A stretch of DNA of 64,000 nt from Pelomonas sp. Root1217 (GCF_001425705.1 NZ_LMDC01000001.1:1097814-1161813), one strand, 5' to 3'; shown: positions 9,996 to 19,395, numbered from the stretch's first letter. Notes: generated by a model from the letters alone, not told the origin. Translations and numbers: made by a program.

Positions 9996-12900
9996 GTGGC
10001 GACACGCGATGACTTTTCCGCAAGGACAAAAAGCACGCTCGCCGGCCGCGCTGGCTACGCTTGCTCGAATCCAGACTGCCGGCGTCTGACCGTCGGCGCG
10101 GCGGTCGGCAATGACACCAAGGCGGTCAACGTCGGCATTGCAGCGCACATCCGGGCAGCAGCGCCAGGCGGTCCCCGCTATGACCCGACGCAGTCCGCCG
10201 AAGAGCGGCAACACGCATCGAATGGCATCTGGCTGTGCTCGGCGCATGCAAAGCAGATTGATGACGATCCTGCTCATTTCACGGTCGACAAACTCAAGAG
10301 CTGGAAGAAGCAGGCGGAGGAAACATCGGCCCTCGCAATCCTCACCTTGCAAGCGCCCGATGCGAGTGCGTGGCAGCACGAAGCCGCACCGTCGAGTTTC
10401 GAACTGGCGCAACGGCTCGGTCTCGCGCCACAGGACACCGTCGAGTCTGTAACGCCGCGACTGCGGGCCGCCGCTGCACGAGACCTCGACGCGTTTGTCG
10501 CTGCGCTGAAGTCTCCTGTTGGCGCAATCGCGCTTGGGCTGCGACTGATCGAAGCCGAGCGTGTCACGCCGTTTGAAGCTGCCGGACTCGCCGCCGCGTT
10601 TGGGACATTCAACGAGATCGCTGTCGTCGCCCCGCCTGGCATGGGAAAGACGACGACGCTTCTACAGGTCGTCCGCAGCATTGGGACCAACGAGACCCTT
10701 GTCGCGGCCTTCATACCGCTGAGCGAATGGTCTGCGCAGGGCCAAACATTGCTGCAGTCCATCGTTCGGCGGGCCGCGTTCGCAGGGGAGCGCGAGGAGC
10801 ATTTGAAACTTCTCGCTGGCGCGGGCCGCTTGGTCCTATGCATGGATGGATGGAACGAGCTGGATACGTCGTCGCGCAGGCGACTGCGTTCTGAGATTCA
10901 AGGCATGCAGCGTGACTACCCGGACCTCGGGATCGTGATGAGCACGCGCGTTCAGGCACTGGATGTGCCGATCTCGGGCCCGGTGGTCGAAATTGAACCG
11001 TTGTCGGAAGCACAACAGCTGGCTATCGCGCGCGCTTACCGCGGCGAGGCCGGGGAGGGTTTGCTCGATCAGGCCTGGCGAACGCCCGGGTTGCGCGATC
11101 TTGTCGCGATCCCGCTGTACCTAACGAAACTCCTCACGGACACGCCAGACGGAAAGCTGCCCACTACAAAAGAGGAAGTGCTGCGCCTCTTCGTTGCTGA
11201 AATTGACCGCGCCGCCGCCGCGCACGAAGTCTTGGGCAGCGTCGCGGCGGGACTCCATAGAGAGATGTTGTCGGCCATAGCCATCGACGCGACCATGGCG
11301 GACAGCGTCACCGTGTCGGACCGTCGTGCCAAGAGCGTGATAAGCGATGTAGCGGGCCGCCTTGTCCGCGAAGGCCAGATGGCGGCGCCACAGCCCGATG
11401 CCGTCCTGGCGGCTCTTGTCAGCCACCACCTGCTGGTCCGCACCGCGAGCGGCGTCGAGTTTCAGCACCAACAGTTTCAAGAGTGGTTCGCCTCACATGA
11501 GGTCGAAGCACTCATGCGGGCCGCTGGAGGCGGCAATGCCGAGGCCCGCCAGCGCATGCGAATCGACGTCCTCGATGCGCACGCGTGGGAAGAGGCGGTG
11601 CTGTTTGCATGCGAGAGGGCTTCGCGTGGAGACGCTGACGGTGTCGCGGGCGCCGCCACCCTCGTTCTCGAAGCGCTCACCATTGACCCGATGCTTGCCG
11701 CCGAGGCGATCTATCGAGGCTCGGACGCGCTTTGGACTGCCGTCAAGGATCGCGTGGTCGAGTTTGCTGGCCGCTGGCACACCCCCAAGGAAATCGACCG
11801 CGCGGTCCGGTTCATGATCAAGACCGGCCGCACCGAGTTCTCGGACATTCTGTGGTCATTCATAGCGGACCCGGACGATCAGGTGTATCTGGAGGCGATG
11901 CGCGCCGGCGGCCGCTTCCGGCCTTCTGTTTTAGGAAGCGAAATAGCCGGCCGAATCTCCGAGCTGCCACCCAAGCATAGGTCGCACCTGCTATCTGAGC
12001 TGGTGATGTACGGCGGTATCGAGGGTATCGAGATCGCCACAAGCATCGCCTTGTCCGACGAGGACACCGACGTGAAGACCAGCATCGCGGAATCACTGCA
12101 TTTCCGACAGGCAAATCGCCAAATGCAGCGCCTGATGACCGCGGCGCCGCGTGAAGTCTGGCAGGCGCTCGCGCGGAAGGGATATGCGGAGGATTCACTG
12201 CCGACCGGGCTTGTGGAGCGTGTGCGCCAGGAAGCCGCTCAGTTGGCACAGGAAGAGCAAAGTGCCGCGCGGAAACTGCGCGCGCTGCTGCGCCGGAAAG
12301 ACGATCGGCAGGCCGTGGCGGCGGCAATTAAGCCCTTGATCGAGATGGGCGACTTCAGCGACAAGGAAGAACGCGCCTGGAGTGCAATCGACGAAGCCGG
12401 CCGGCTCTACCCCGAAGAAGTCAGGGCTGCGCTTCTTGGCCGGCTGGAACGGCGACTTCCATTCCCCTTCCGTACCGAGGAACTGCTCCGCGGTAGCGAT
12501 GTCATCGTTGACGACGGGCCGATCGTCGAACTCGCGCTAGAGGCCGGCAGCGAGACGCAACTCTCAAACGCTGCGGCGGGGCTTCTCGGCCCCGCCACGA
12601 CCGGCAAGCTCATTGACGCGCTGCCTGGCATGCGCGAACAGCTCAAGCTGACGCCGCCTGGGATCTCCTACGATGAATACCATCGCGTTCAGGGCCTCAT
12701 CGCGTTGACGCCAGTGGAGTCCTTCATGGCGGCCATGCTGGCACGCGCAGCAACTTCAGATCCGACGAGCATCAGGCACTTGGCTGCTCTCATAGCGCGG
12801 CACGGCGGAAGTGGGGATGATGGCCGCTTGGACCTCAGTGATGCCTCTCGCGACCCATTGATCGCGATCGTCCGAAAGTGGGTCGACGTGCTGCTCGCGG

Positions 12901-14468
12901 ATGAAAGTTCCCCGCGGAGCATCCTCGGCGAAGTTGCGCGTGCCATCGAGAGGCTGGCCGCTCCGGAGCTGGCGGAGCCGCTTGCGCGCATGCTGGCCCG
13001 CGACCTGAAGCAATGGCGCCAGCAGCGTGAAGAGCGCGCCGCGGCGTGGGCACACGGCAAGCACGATCCCGCGTCAGAAGCCTCTCACTCTTGGGCCTTG
13101 CAATATGCGCGCGCGTTTGTCGCGATCGGTGACGATCAAGCAATCGCGACATTGCAGTCCTATCTCATGGATGCCGGCCATGGCGGGTTCGGGATCGACG
13201 CCGCAGGGGCGCTGTGTGCGATTGGGCAGCGACAGCTGGGGATGACAGACGAAACGCCCTTCGGAGGACCGCCGGCGTTCTCCAATGTGCGGGCGAGGCG
13301 ATTTGAGCGGCAGGGCTCGGCGACCCTGGCGACCTCGCCGATCGCAGAAGCGATCTTTGGCGCTGTGGACAGGCTGCTGCGAAATGCCGCAGACGGGGAA
13401 GCACAGGCCCACGCGCTACAGCTTGCAGCTATAGGCGTGGGCCTACCGTACGGTGACAAGCACGCCGCCATAGATCAGCTGAAACGACTGACACAGCCAT
13501 ACAGCAAGAAGCTCCGGTTCTTCACGGCCCTTGTCAACGCGGGCGAATCGATTGAAGCCCAGTTGATCGTCGAAAGCATCGATGCGTTGCTGGAGGACGC
13601 GAAGACCAAGCCCTGGCTCCTGGAGCAGAGCCAGGGCGAGATCGATCGTTGGCTGTTGCTGTTGCCGTTCACCAGCCGACCAGAGGCGACGCTCGAAGTG
13701 CTCGCGCGCCTGCAACCCCACGTCCGGCTGCCATGGCGTCTTCGCCCGTTGCTGTCGGCTTTGGGGTTTGCCCCGTCCGACACGGCCGAGCAGATTTTGC
13801 TGGGATTGGCGAAGGAGGACCCACGCGTCCTGTCCGAGTACGACTGGTTTGCCGCTTTGGAGAAGCGGGACACACTGTCGTCCCTCCGCATGCTGCTTGA
13901 CCTGATCTGCGATGGCGAAGCGGTGGGCGAGGGGAGGCGGCCAGACACCTGGACGTTTGGCCGAAGGCTTGCTGCCGGAATGCAGTGCCATCCAGCGTTC
14001 CGTGCCGACGTGTATGCGCGGTTGGCATCCGGCGTTGCACCGCCGGCGATGGAGGTCTTGGAATACGCCGTGGCGGAAACGCCCGACGAGGCCGGCGTCA
14101 TGCTCCTTGTCGAAAGCCACGTCGCGACCGGAAGAGTTTTCAGCGGCACGCTCGATTCGGCGATCGAAAATCTTGTCGTCGAGCGGCGGCCCCTATCAGA
14201 TTGGGCCGGCGCATACGAACAGATCAGTACACCCGCGCCTTCACTACGAAAGCGCCTTTTCGAGCTATCGCGCACCGAGACCGGAATCGAATCCAGCCTT
14301 GCGCTGGGGTGCCTGGTCCGCATCGATGAACTTCGGGACATGTATGGCGTAGCTCCGGGGGAGACGCGCCACCCGGACATCGCAACTGGCGCGCCCTGGC
14401 CAACGCTGCCAGTCCTAAGCGTGGCCCCCGGCGACCAAACAGTGAAGCACTGCTGGAAGACACCATGA
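9996..14468 (+). CDS. HNH-like nuclease domain fused to NACHT/STAND NTPase with long helical C-terminus; putative anti-phage defence protein
   Basis: A 1490-residue, three-part protein. Residues 1-110 form an HNH-like zinc module: C23 and C28 (CSNPDC), H51 in AAHIRAAAPGGPRYDP, N76 in SNGIWLC, C81/H84 and D89-D91. Residues ~190-500 are a NACHT-type STAND NTPase: Walker A APPGMGKTTT near 212-221, Walker B RLVLCMDGWNELD near 285, sensor MSTRVQALD near 315, then a winged-helix-like part ending in FQHQQFQEWFASHEVE. The remaining ~950 residues are helical, HEAT-like, with no catalytic motif, as in sensors of bacterial NLR-like defence proteins (Avs, bNACHT). GTG start with GAGGG upstream; the N-terminus fits the HNH family. 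No partner gene. The defence role is inference from architecture. Confidence 0.85.
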   Translation: MATRDDFSARTKSTLAGRAGYACSNPDCRRLTVGAAVGNDTKAVNVGIAAHIRAAAPGGPRYDPTQSAEERQHASNGIWLCSAHAKQIDDDPAHFTVDKLKSWKKQAEETSALAILTLQAPDASAWQHEAAPSSFELAQRLGLAPQDTVESVTPRLRAAAARDLDAFVAALKSPVGAIALGLRLIEAERVTPFEAAGLAAAFGTFNEIAVVAPPGMGKTTTLLQVVRSIGTNETLVAAFIPLSEWSAQGQTLLQSIVRRAAFAGEREEHLKLLAGAGRLVLCMDGWNELDTSSRRRLRSEIQGMQRDYPDLGIVMSTRVQALDVPISGPVVEIEPLSEAQQLAIARAYRGEAGEGLLDQAWRTPGLRDLVAIPLYLTKLLTDTPDGKLPTTKEEVLRLFVAEIDRAAAAHEVLGSVAAGLHREMLSAIAIDATMADSVTVSDRRAKSVISDVAGRLVREGQMAAPQPDAVLAALVSHHLLVRTASGVEFQHQQFQEWFASHEVEALMRAAGGGNAEARQRMRIDVLDAHAWEEAVLFACERASRGDADGVAGAATLVLEALTIDPMLAAEAIYRGSDALWTAVKDRVVEFAGRWHTPKEIDRAVRFMIKTGRTEFSDILWSFIADPDDQVYLEAMRAGGRFRPSVLGSEIAGRISELPPKHRSHLLSELVMYGGIEGIEIATSIALSDEDTDVKTSIAESLHFRQANRQMQRLMTAAPREVWQALARKGYAEDSLPTGLVERVRQEAAQLAQEEQSAARKLRALLRRKDDRQAVAAAIKPLIEMGDFSDKEERAWSAIDEAGRLYPEEVRAALLGRLERRLPFPFRTEELLRGSDVIVDDGPIVELALEAGSETQLSNAAAGLLGPATTGKLIDALPGMREQLKLTPPGISYDEYHRVQGLIALTPVESFMAAMLARAATSDPTSIRHLAALIARHGGSGDDGRLDLSDASRDPLIAIVRKWVDVLLADESSPRSILGEVARAIERLAAPELAEPLARMLARDLKQWRQQREERAAAWAHGKHDPASEASHSWALQYARAFVAIGDDQAIATLQSYLMDAGHGGFGIDAAGALCAIGQRQLGMTDETPFGGPPAFSNVRARRFERQGSATLATSPIAEAIFGAVDRLLRNAADGEAQAHALQLAAIGVGLPYGDKHAAIDQLKRLTQPYSKKLRFFTALVNAGESIEAQLIVESIDALLEDAKTKPWLLEQSQGEIDRWLLLLPFTSRPEATLEVLARLQPHVRLPWRLRPLLSALGFAPSDTAEQILLGLAKEDPRVLSEYDWFAALEKRDTLSSLRMLLDLICDGEAVGEGRRPDTWTFGRRLAAGMQCHPAFRADVYARLASGVAPPAMEVLEYAVAETPDEAGVMLLVESHVATGRVFSGTLDSAIENLVVERRPLSDWAGAYEQISTPAPSLRKRLFELSRTETGIESSLALGCLVRIDELRDMYGVAPGETRHPDIATGAPWPTLPVLSVAPGDQTVKHCWKTP

Positions 14469-14574
14469 AATCCAGCTCTGAGTGAAAGCCGTCACTGGGT
14501 GACGTTGAAGCGAGTGTCCGTACCCAGCCTGAAGCGGCTGCCCGCAGCTTGGCGATCAGTCTCGGGTGAACGCC

Positions 14575-15327
14575 TCAGCCTACGTTGCGCTCGCTGTGCT
14601 GCATGGCATCGAGCGCGGCGTGTGCGGCTACCTCGCCGATGACCAGCAACGCCGGGCTCTTCAGCCCCTTGCGGGCGATGCAGTCCTGCAGCCCGGCCAA
14701 CGTCGTCACCGCATGGCGTTGCTGGGCTGTATGCGCAGCGCTGACGATGGCCGCCGGCAGTTCAGCCTTCAAGCCGGCGGCAATCAGCTTGGCGGTGATG
14801 TCGGCCGCGCGGGCCACGCCCATGTAGATGACCAGCGTCAGACCCGTGCGGGCCAGGGCCGCCCAATCGGGCTCGGCACGGCCCTCGCCGGGGTGGCCGG
14901 TGACGAGGATGACGCCGGGCGAAGCGCGGCGGTCCGTGACCGGGATGCCGACGGCGGCGGGGCCGGCGATGCCGCTGGTCAGGCCGCTGACGACTTCCAC
15001 TTCCAGGCCCGCCTCGCGCAACGCGTCGACCTCCTCGCCGCCGCGACCGAAGACAAAGGGGTCGCCGCCCTTCAGGCGCACGACGCGATGGCCGGCGCGG
15101 GCTTCGCGGATCATCAGCGCGTGGATGAAGTGCTGGTCCGTCGAGATGCAACCGCCGCGCTTGCCGACGCGCAGCAAGCGGCCCTTCACAAGCGCCAGCA
15201 CGCGTGGGTCGACGAGGTCGTCGGCAAGGACGACATCGGCGGCTTCGATGCGCTTCAAGGCGCGGACGGTCAGCAGTTCCGGATCACCGGGGCCGGCGCC
15301 GACGAGCGAGACAACATGGGAGCTCAT
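14575..15327 (-). CDS. cobA: Uroporphyrinogen-III C-methyltransferase (siroheme synthesis)
   Basis: A 250-residue single-domain SUMT that makes precorrin-2 from uroporphyrinogen III using two SAM, the route to the siroheme needed by NirB. Motifs: GAGPGDPELLT at the N-terminus (SAM/tetrapyrrole binding), RLKGGDPFVFGRGGEE near 85-100, GIPVTDRR and the TGHPGEG loop. It lacks the CysG dehydrogenase/chelatase half, so those steps must be encoded elsewhere. It is the last gene of the nirB operon: its ATG overlaps the nasA stop. About 106 bp separate it from the convergent HNH-NACHT gene. Confidence 0.95.
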   Translation of the reverse strand: MSSHVVSLVGAGPGDPELLTVRALKRIEAADVVLADDLVDPRVLALVKGRLLRVGKRGGCISTDQHFIHALMIREARAGHRVVRLKGGDPFVFGRGGEEVDALREAGLEVEVVSGLTSGIAGPAAVGIPVTDRRASPGVILVTGHPGEGRAEPDWAALARTGLTLVIYMGVARAADITAKLIAAGLKAELPAAIVSAAHTAQQRHAVTTLAGLQDCIARKGLKSPALLVIGEVAAHAALDAMQHSERNVG

Positions 15328-18065
15328 GCGGGTACCTCTTCAGGAGTCGTGGCGACCAGGCGGCGCAGCGCGGGCAGGCAGGAGCCGCACTGGGTGCCGC
15401 AGCGCTTTTCGCCCTGCAATTGCGACAGGCGTTCGGCCGGGCTGCCACTGCAGCGGGTCAGCGTCAGGCGGATGACGTCCTCACGCACGTCGAAGCAGTT
15501 GCAGACCTGCGGACTGGCGGCCACCGTATTGGTGGGCGGCGCGCCGGGAGATAGCAGCCAGCGGCCGACTGTCGACGCCGCGGTGCGCTCGCGCCATAGG
15601 TCGACCAGCCAGACGCCTTCGTCATGCTGGCCCACGCGCAGCAGGGCTTGCAGCGGTGCCGCCTGCAGGTCATCGCCGTCGAGATTGAGCAGGCGCAGTC
15701 GGCCACGCTGGGCGTCGGCGTAGCGCAGCACGGCGGGGCTGTTCAGGCCGAGCACGGCGGCGAGTTCGTCGACGAGCTCGGGCGCGGGCGCCTCGGCACA
15801 GGCGGCCTCGAAGGCCCAGCCGACCTGTTCCCCCCTGGCCGGCTCGGGCAGGCAGTGCGCATAACCGAAGCGCGGCATCAGCGCGCGCAGCTGCTCGCGC
15901 AGACGCGGGCCGTCCTCGGGTGCGACCCAGGCGCAGGCGCTGAGGCGCCAGGGCAGGTCGGCGGGCTCGATGGCGACGGCGCTGAACTTCAGCTCGGGCT
16001 GCTTGGAGTCGGGGCAGAAAGCGCCTTGCGTGACGGCGTTGACGCCGAACTGGGCGCCGATGAACTCGTCGCCCCAGTGCATGGCGATGTCGGCGCCGGC
16101 CAGCGGCACGTTCTGGTCGAGCTTGAGGGGCAGCACCAGTTCGCCGCGGCGCGAACGTACGTGCACGAGTTCACCGTCGGCCAGCTTGCGGCGCGCGGCG
16201 TCGCTCGGATGGATGCGCACCAGCGGCTTGCCTTCGTGGGCGAACAGGCGCGGCACGCTGCCGCTGCGGCTCATGCCGTGCCACTGGTCGCGCATGCGGC
16301 CGGTGGTCAGAGCAAACGGCCGCTTCGGCGTGGCGGTCTCGGCGGTGGCTTGATAAGGCTTGGTGATGAAGCGCGCGCGACCGTCGGCCGTGGCAAAGCG
16401 GCCATCGGTGTAGAGGCGTGCCGTCGGGCCGTTGACAAAGGGCCATTGCTGCGGGCCTTCGGTATCCAGCGTGGCCCAGGACAGGCCGGTGATGTCGAGA
16501 TCGCGGCCGCGCGTGGCCTCGCGGTGCTCGAGCCACAGGTCTTCGGAAGTCGTTGCAGTGATGCGCGACGGGCGGCCCAGGCCGGCGTCGATCAACGTGG
16601 CGATGTCGCGCGCGATGCGCCAGTCGGCGCGGGACTCACCAGCTGCCGGCACGGCCGGGCGCACGCGGCTGATGCGGCGCTCGCTGTTGGTGACGGTGCC
16701 TTCCTTCTCGCCCCACGTCGCAGCGGGCAGCAGATAGTCGGCGTACTTGGCCGTGGCCGTGTGGGCGAATGCCTCCTGCAGGATGACGAGTTCGCAGCGC
16801 TCCAGCGCCTTGCGGACCGTCGCCTGGTCGGGCATGGACTGGGCGGGGTTGGTGCAGGCAATCCACAGCGCCTTGATCTCACCGCGGGCGGCGGCCTCGA
16901 ACATCTCGACGGCCGTGTGGCCGCGCTTGCCCGGCAGGCCAGGCACGCCCCACAGTGATTCGATCTCCGCCCAATCTTCGGCCCTGCCCGGGTCGCGATG
17001 GCCAGGCAGCAGCGTCGCCATGCCGCCACTCTCGCGGCCGCCCATGGCGTTCGGTTGGCCCGTCAGCGAGAAGGGGCCGGCGCCGGGCTTGCCGATCTGA
17101 CCGGTGGCCAGGTGCAGGTTGATCAACGCCGTGTTCTTGGCCGTGCCGCTGCTGCTCTGGTTCAGGCCTTGGCAATACAGGCTGAGGGACGACGGCGAGG
17201 TCGCGAACCATTCAGCCGCCTGCCAGATGTCGGCTTCCTTCACGCCGCAGACCTGGGCGGCGCGCGAGGGCGCCCAGTCGCGCACCAGTTCCTTCAGCGC
17301 GTCAAAGCCCTCGGTGGAGTTGGCGATGAAGTCGCCGGCCGTCCAGCCCTGCCAAATGACGGCATGCAGCAGGCCGTGGCATAGCGCCACGTCGGTGCCG
17401 GAGCGGATCTGCAGGTGCAGGTCGGCGAGCTCGGCCGTCTCGGTGCGGCGGGGGTCGATGACGATGAGTTTGTGGCCCGGCTTGTTCGCGCGCGCCGCTT
17501 CCAGGCGGCGGAACAGGATGGGATGGGCCCAGGCCGGGTTGGCGCCGCTGATCAGCACGCAGTCCGCCAGCTCGATGTCCTCGTAGCTGCAGGGCGGCGC
17601 GTCGGCGCCCAGGGCCTGCTTGTAGCCGACCACGGCCGAACTCATGCACAGCCGTGAGTTGGAGTCGATGTGCGGCGTGCCGATGACGGCGCGGGCCAGC
17701 TTGTTGAAGGCGTGGTAGTCCTCGGTCAGCAACTGGCCGGAGATGTAGACGCCGATGGACTCGGGGCCGTGTTCGTCGCGGATGGCCAGCAGCTTGTCGG
17801 CGATCTCGCGGTTGGCTGCGGCCCAGCTGATGGCCTCGGCCTGGCCGCCGCGCGCGGCGCGTCGCATCGGCTCACGCAGGCGCTGGTGCTGGATGACGAC
17901 AGGCGTGGCCGTCAGGTGCAGGTTGGTGCCCTTGGTGCAGAGCCGGCCGAAGTTGGCCGGATGGTCGGGGTCGCCGCGCACGCCGGTGATCTGCGTGCCG
18001 TCATGCTCGATGACGACCCCGCAACCCACGCCGCAATAGGGGCAGGTGGATTTCGTTTCCTTCAT
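15324..18065 (-). CDS. nasA: Assimilatory nitrate reductase catalytic subunit (NasA)
   Basis: A 913-residue cytoplasmic molybdopterin enzyme reducing nitrate to nitrite. The N-terminal [4Fe-4S] motif is C8, C11, C15 (STCPYCGVGCG) with the fourth Cys in CTKGTNLH; the Mo-bis-MGD body includes ISGANPAWAHPI, YCQGLNQSSSGT and NAMGGRESGG. A C-terminal BFD-like [2Fe-2S] domain (about 850-913) carries VCNCFDVRED and CGTQCGSC, typical of NasA forms that receive electrons from an NADH partner protein; no separate electron-transfer subunit is nearby. No Tat signal, consistent with assimilation. The start MKETKST at 18065 follows AAGGGG; it overlaps the stop of a micro-ORF whose start copies the nasA N-terminus. 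Confidence 0.96.
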   Translation of the reverse strand: MKETKSTCPYCGVGCGVVIEHDGTQITGVRGDPDHPANFGRLCTKGTNLHLTATPVVIQHQRLREPMRRAARGGQAEAISWAAANREIADKLLAIRDEHGPESIGVYISGQLLTEDYHAFNKLARAVIGTPHIDSNSRLCMSSAVVGYKQALGADAPPCSYEDIELADCVLISGANPAWAHPILFRRLEAARANKPGHKLIVIDPRRTETAELADLHLQIRSGTDVALCHGLLHAVIWQGWTAGDFIANSTEGFDALKELVRDWAPSRAAQVCGVKEADIWQAAEWFATSPSSLSLYCQGLNQSSSGTAKNTALINLHLATGQIGKPGAGPFSLTGQPNAMGGRESGGMATLLPGHRDPGRAEDWAEIESLWGVPGLPGKRGHTAVEMFEAAARGEIKALWIACTNPAQSMPDQATVRKALERCELVILQEAFAHTATAKYADYLLPAATWGEKEGTVTNSERRISRVRPAVPAAGESRADWRIARDIATLIDAGLGRPSRITATTSEDLWLEHREATRGRDLDITGLSWATLDTEGPQQWPFVNGPTARLYTDGRFATADGRARFITKPYQATAETATPKRPFALTTGRMRDQWHGMSRSGSVPRLFAHEGKPLVRIHPSDAARRKLADGELVHVRSRRGELVLPLKLDQNVPLAGADIAMHWGDEFIGAQFGVNAVTQGAFCPDSKQPELKFSAVAIEPADLPWRLSACAWVAPEDGPRLREQLRALMPRFGYAHCLPEPARGEQVGWAFEAACAEAPAPELVDELAAVLGLNSPAVLRYADAQRGRLRLLNLDGDDLQAAPLQALLRVGQHDEGVWLVDLWRERTAASTVGRWLLSPGAPPTNTVAASPQVCNCFDVREDVIRLTLTRCSGSPAERLSQLQGEKRCGTQCGSCLPALRRLVATTPEEVPA

Positions 18066-18196
18066 CGCCGTACCCCTTCGTTGCAGAGCCCCTCGCTTGG
18101 CGAGGGGACGAGAGGGGAGTGCTTCATATGCCCGCATAGCGGATCGCGCTTCGGCGCGCATCCGCAACGGGGACAGGTGGACTTTGTCTCTTTCAT
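18062..18196 (-). CDS. 44-residue Cys-rich micro-ORF repeating the start of NasA
   Basis: A short open frame between nirD and nasA. Its first nine residues, MKETKSTCP, are identical to the NasA start, followed by RCGCAPKRDPLCG. Four Cys (8, 11, 13, 21) sit early, then the frame leaves the NasA match and runs to a TGA that overlaps the nasA ATG (ATGA). It begins 30 bp after the nirD stop. It may be a relic of a short tandem duplication of the nasA 5' end, a translation-coupling leader peptide, or a real small metal-binding protein. The DNA similarity covers roughly the first 27 nt. Expression is not shown by sequence alone. Confidence 0.45.
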   Translation of the reverse strand: MKETKSTCPRCGCAPKRDPLCGHMKHSPLVPSPSEGLCNEGVRR

Positions 18197-18226
18197 GTTC
18201 TTCTAGCTCGGCTGAATCGTCAGCCT

Positions 18227-18616
18227 TCAGGCCACCGCAATCGAAATCTTGGGACCAGCCACGGGGGCGGGCAGATCCAGGGCCAGCGTTTCCAGTTCGG
18301 TCTGCAGCAGGAATACCTCGCCGCCGTCCAGCTTCACGCGAAAGCTCGGCGTGCAGCCTTCGTCGGGCTCGCGGGCGCAGCCGTCGGCCAGGCCGATCGT
18401 CCAGTTGTGCAGCGGGCAGGCCACGCTCTTCCCAAAGACGATGCCCTGACTCAGCGGGCCGCCCTTGTGCGGGCAGCGGTCCAGCAGCGCGAAGACCTCG
18501 TCGTCGGCGTTGCGAAACAAGGCAACGTCGATGCCCTGAGTGCGCTGCACGCGGCGTGAGCCCAGCACGGGGATATCTTGCAGGGCGCAGATGCGGGTCC
18601 AGTCGTCCATGGTCAT
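18227..18616 (-). CDS. nirD: Nitrite reductase [NAD(P)H] small subunit NirD
   Basis: A 129-residue Rieske-fold partner of NirB. The two Rieske ligand boxes are present: DRCPHKGGPLSQG near 65-77 and ACPLHNW near 85, so this copy probably binds a [2Fe-2S] cluster, unlike some NirD proteins that lost the ligands. The start codon at 18616 overlaps the stop of the PilJ-like gene (TGATG); MDDW two codons later is an alternative. It lies inside the nirB operon, separated from nirB by the PilJ-like gene, an unusual order since nirB and nirD are normally adjacent. Confidence 0.94.
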   Translation of the reverse strand: MTMDDWTRICALQDIPVLGSRRVQRTQGIDVALFRNADDEVFALLDRCPHKGGPLSQGIVFGKSVACPLHNWTIGLADGCAREPDEGCTPSFRVKLDGGEVFLLQTELETLALDLPAPVAGPKISIAVA

Positions 18617-19395
18617 CACCCCAGCTGGCGGGCGAACTGCCCGGTCACGGTTTCCATCACGGCGAGCAGGTTCTCGCTCGCCACGAACACGTCGTTGGCC
18701 GCTTGCGGGCCCTGGCTCTCGCCGGCCAGTGCCGACTGCAGGAAGACCCATTGGTTGCGTGCCAACTCCAGGTTGTCGCGGATGGCGGACGTCACTTCCG
18801 GGGCCGCACCCAGCACGCGCATGGCGGTCTCGAATTCGGCGCGGGCCTTGACCGTTTCCTTGCCCACGACGTCGGATCGCGCGCCCTGCTGGCCAGCCAT
18901 GAAAAACAGCGCCAGTCGCTGCGACAGCATGCGTTGCCGGCCCGACATGTTGACCAGCATCGCGGTCGTCGTGGTGGAGCGCTGCTGCAGTTGGCCGGTG
19001 GCGACATGGGCCAGGCTGAGCATTTCACCGGAGGTTTGCAGCAGTTCATCGACGCGCTCGCGGCTCGGCTTGCTCTGCAGCAAGGCACGGTAGTCGCCGA
19101 AGCGGTGCTGCATGGCCTTGTAGGTGCCGGCAATCTCGGGTGTGGGCGCAAAGGCGAGCAGCTCGCTCAACTGGCGTTCGAAGCGGGCCTCGCTGGCCTG
19201 CAGCACGGTGCGGGCGCGGTCAGCCAGTTCCGGGCGCAGCTGACCCAGCCAGGCCTTGCCCATGCGCTGGCTCAGCATGCGCTGAGCGCCAGCCTTGTCG
19301 ATGGCTTCGCCGAGCTGGTTGATGCGCCCCTGGGCGAGCGCCGGCAGTCCCGCGAACGCGACGCTGCCGAGAAACGCGTGACGGCGGTTCAACAT
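18616..19395 (-). CDS. Exported PilJ/NIT-like sensor-domain protein inside the nirBD operon
   Basis: A 259-residue protein with an N-terminal export signal (RRHAFLGSVAFAGLPALAQG, with a twin Arg at the start) and a duplicated helical motif of the type-IV-pili methyl-accepting transducer N-terminal (PilJ) family: AGAQRMLSQRMGKAW near 35 and SGRQRMLSQRLALFF near 150. This four-helix fold is related to the nitrate-sensing domains of NarX and NIT proteins. There is no kinase, MCP or DNA-binding part, so it is a lone periplasmic sensor or chaperone-like protein. Start and stop overlap nirB and nirD, so it is firmly in the operon. Nitrate or nitrite binding is inferred. Confidence 0.83.
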   Translation of the reverse strand: MLNRRHAFLGSVAFAGLPALAQGRINQLGEAIDKAGAQRMLSQRMGKAWLGQLRPELADRARTVLQASEARFERQLSELLAFAPTPEIAGTYKAMQHRFGDYRALLQSKPSRERVDELLQTSGEMLSLAHVATGQLQQRSTTTTAMLVNMSGRQRMLSQRLALFFMAGQQGARSDVVGKETVKARAEFETAMRVLGAAPEVTSAIRDNLELARNQWVFLQSALAGESQGPQAANDVFVASENLLAVMETVTGQFARQLG

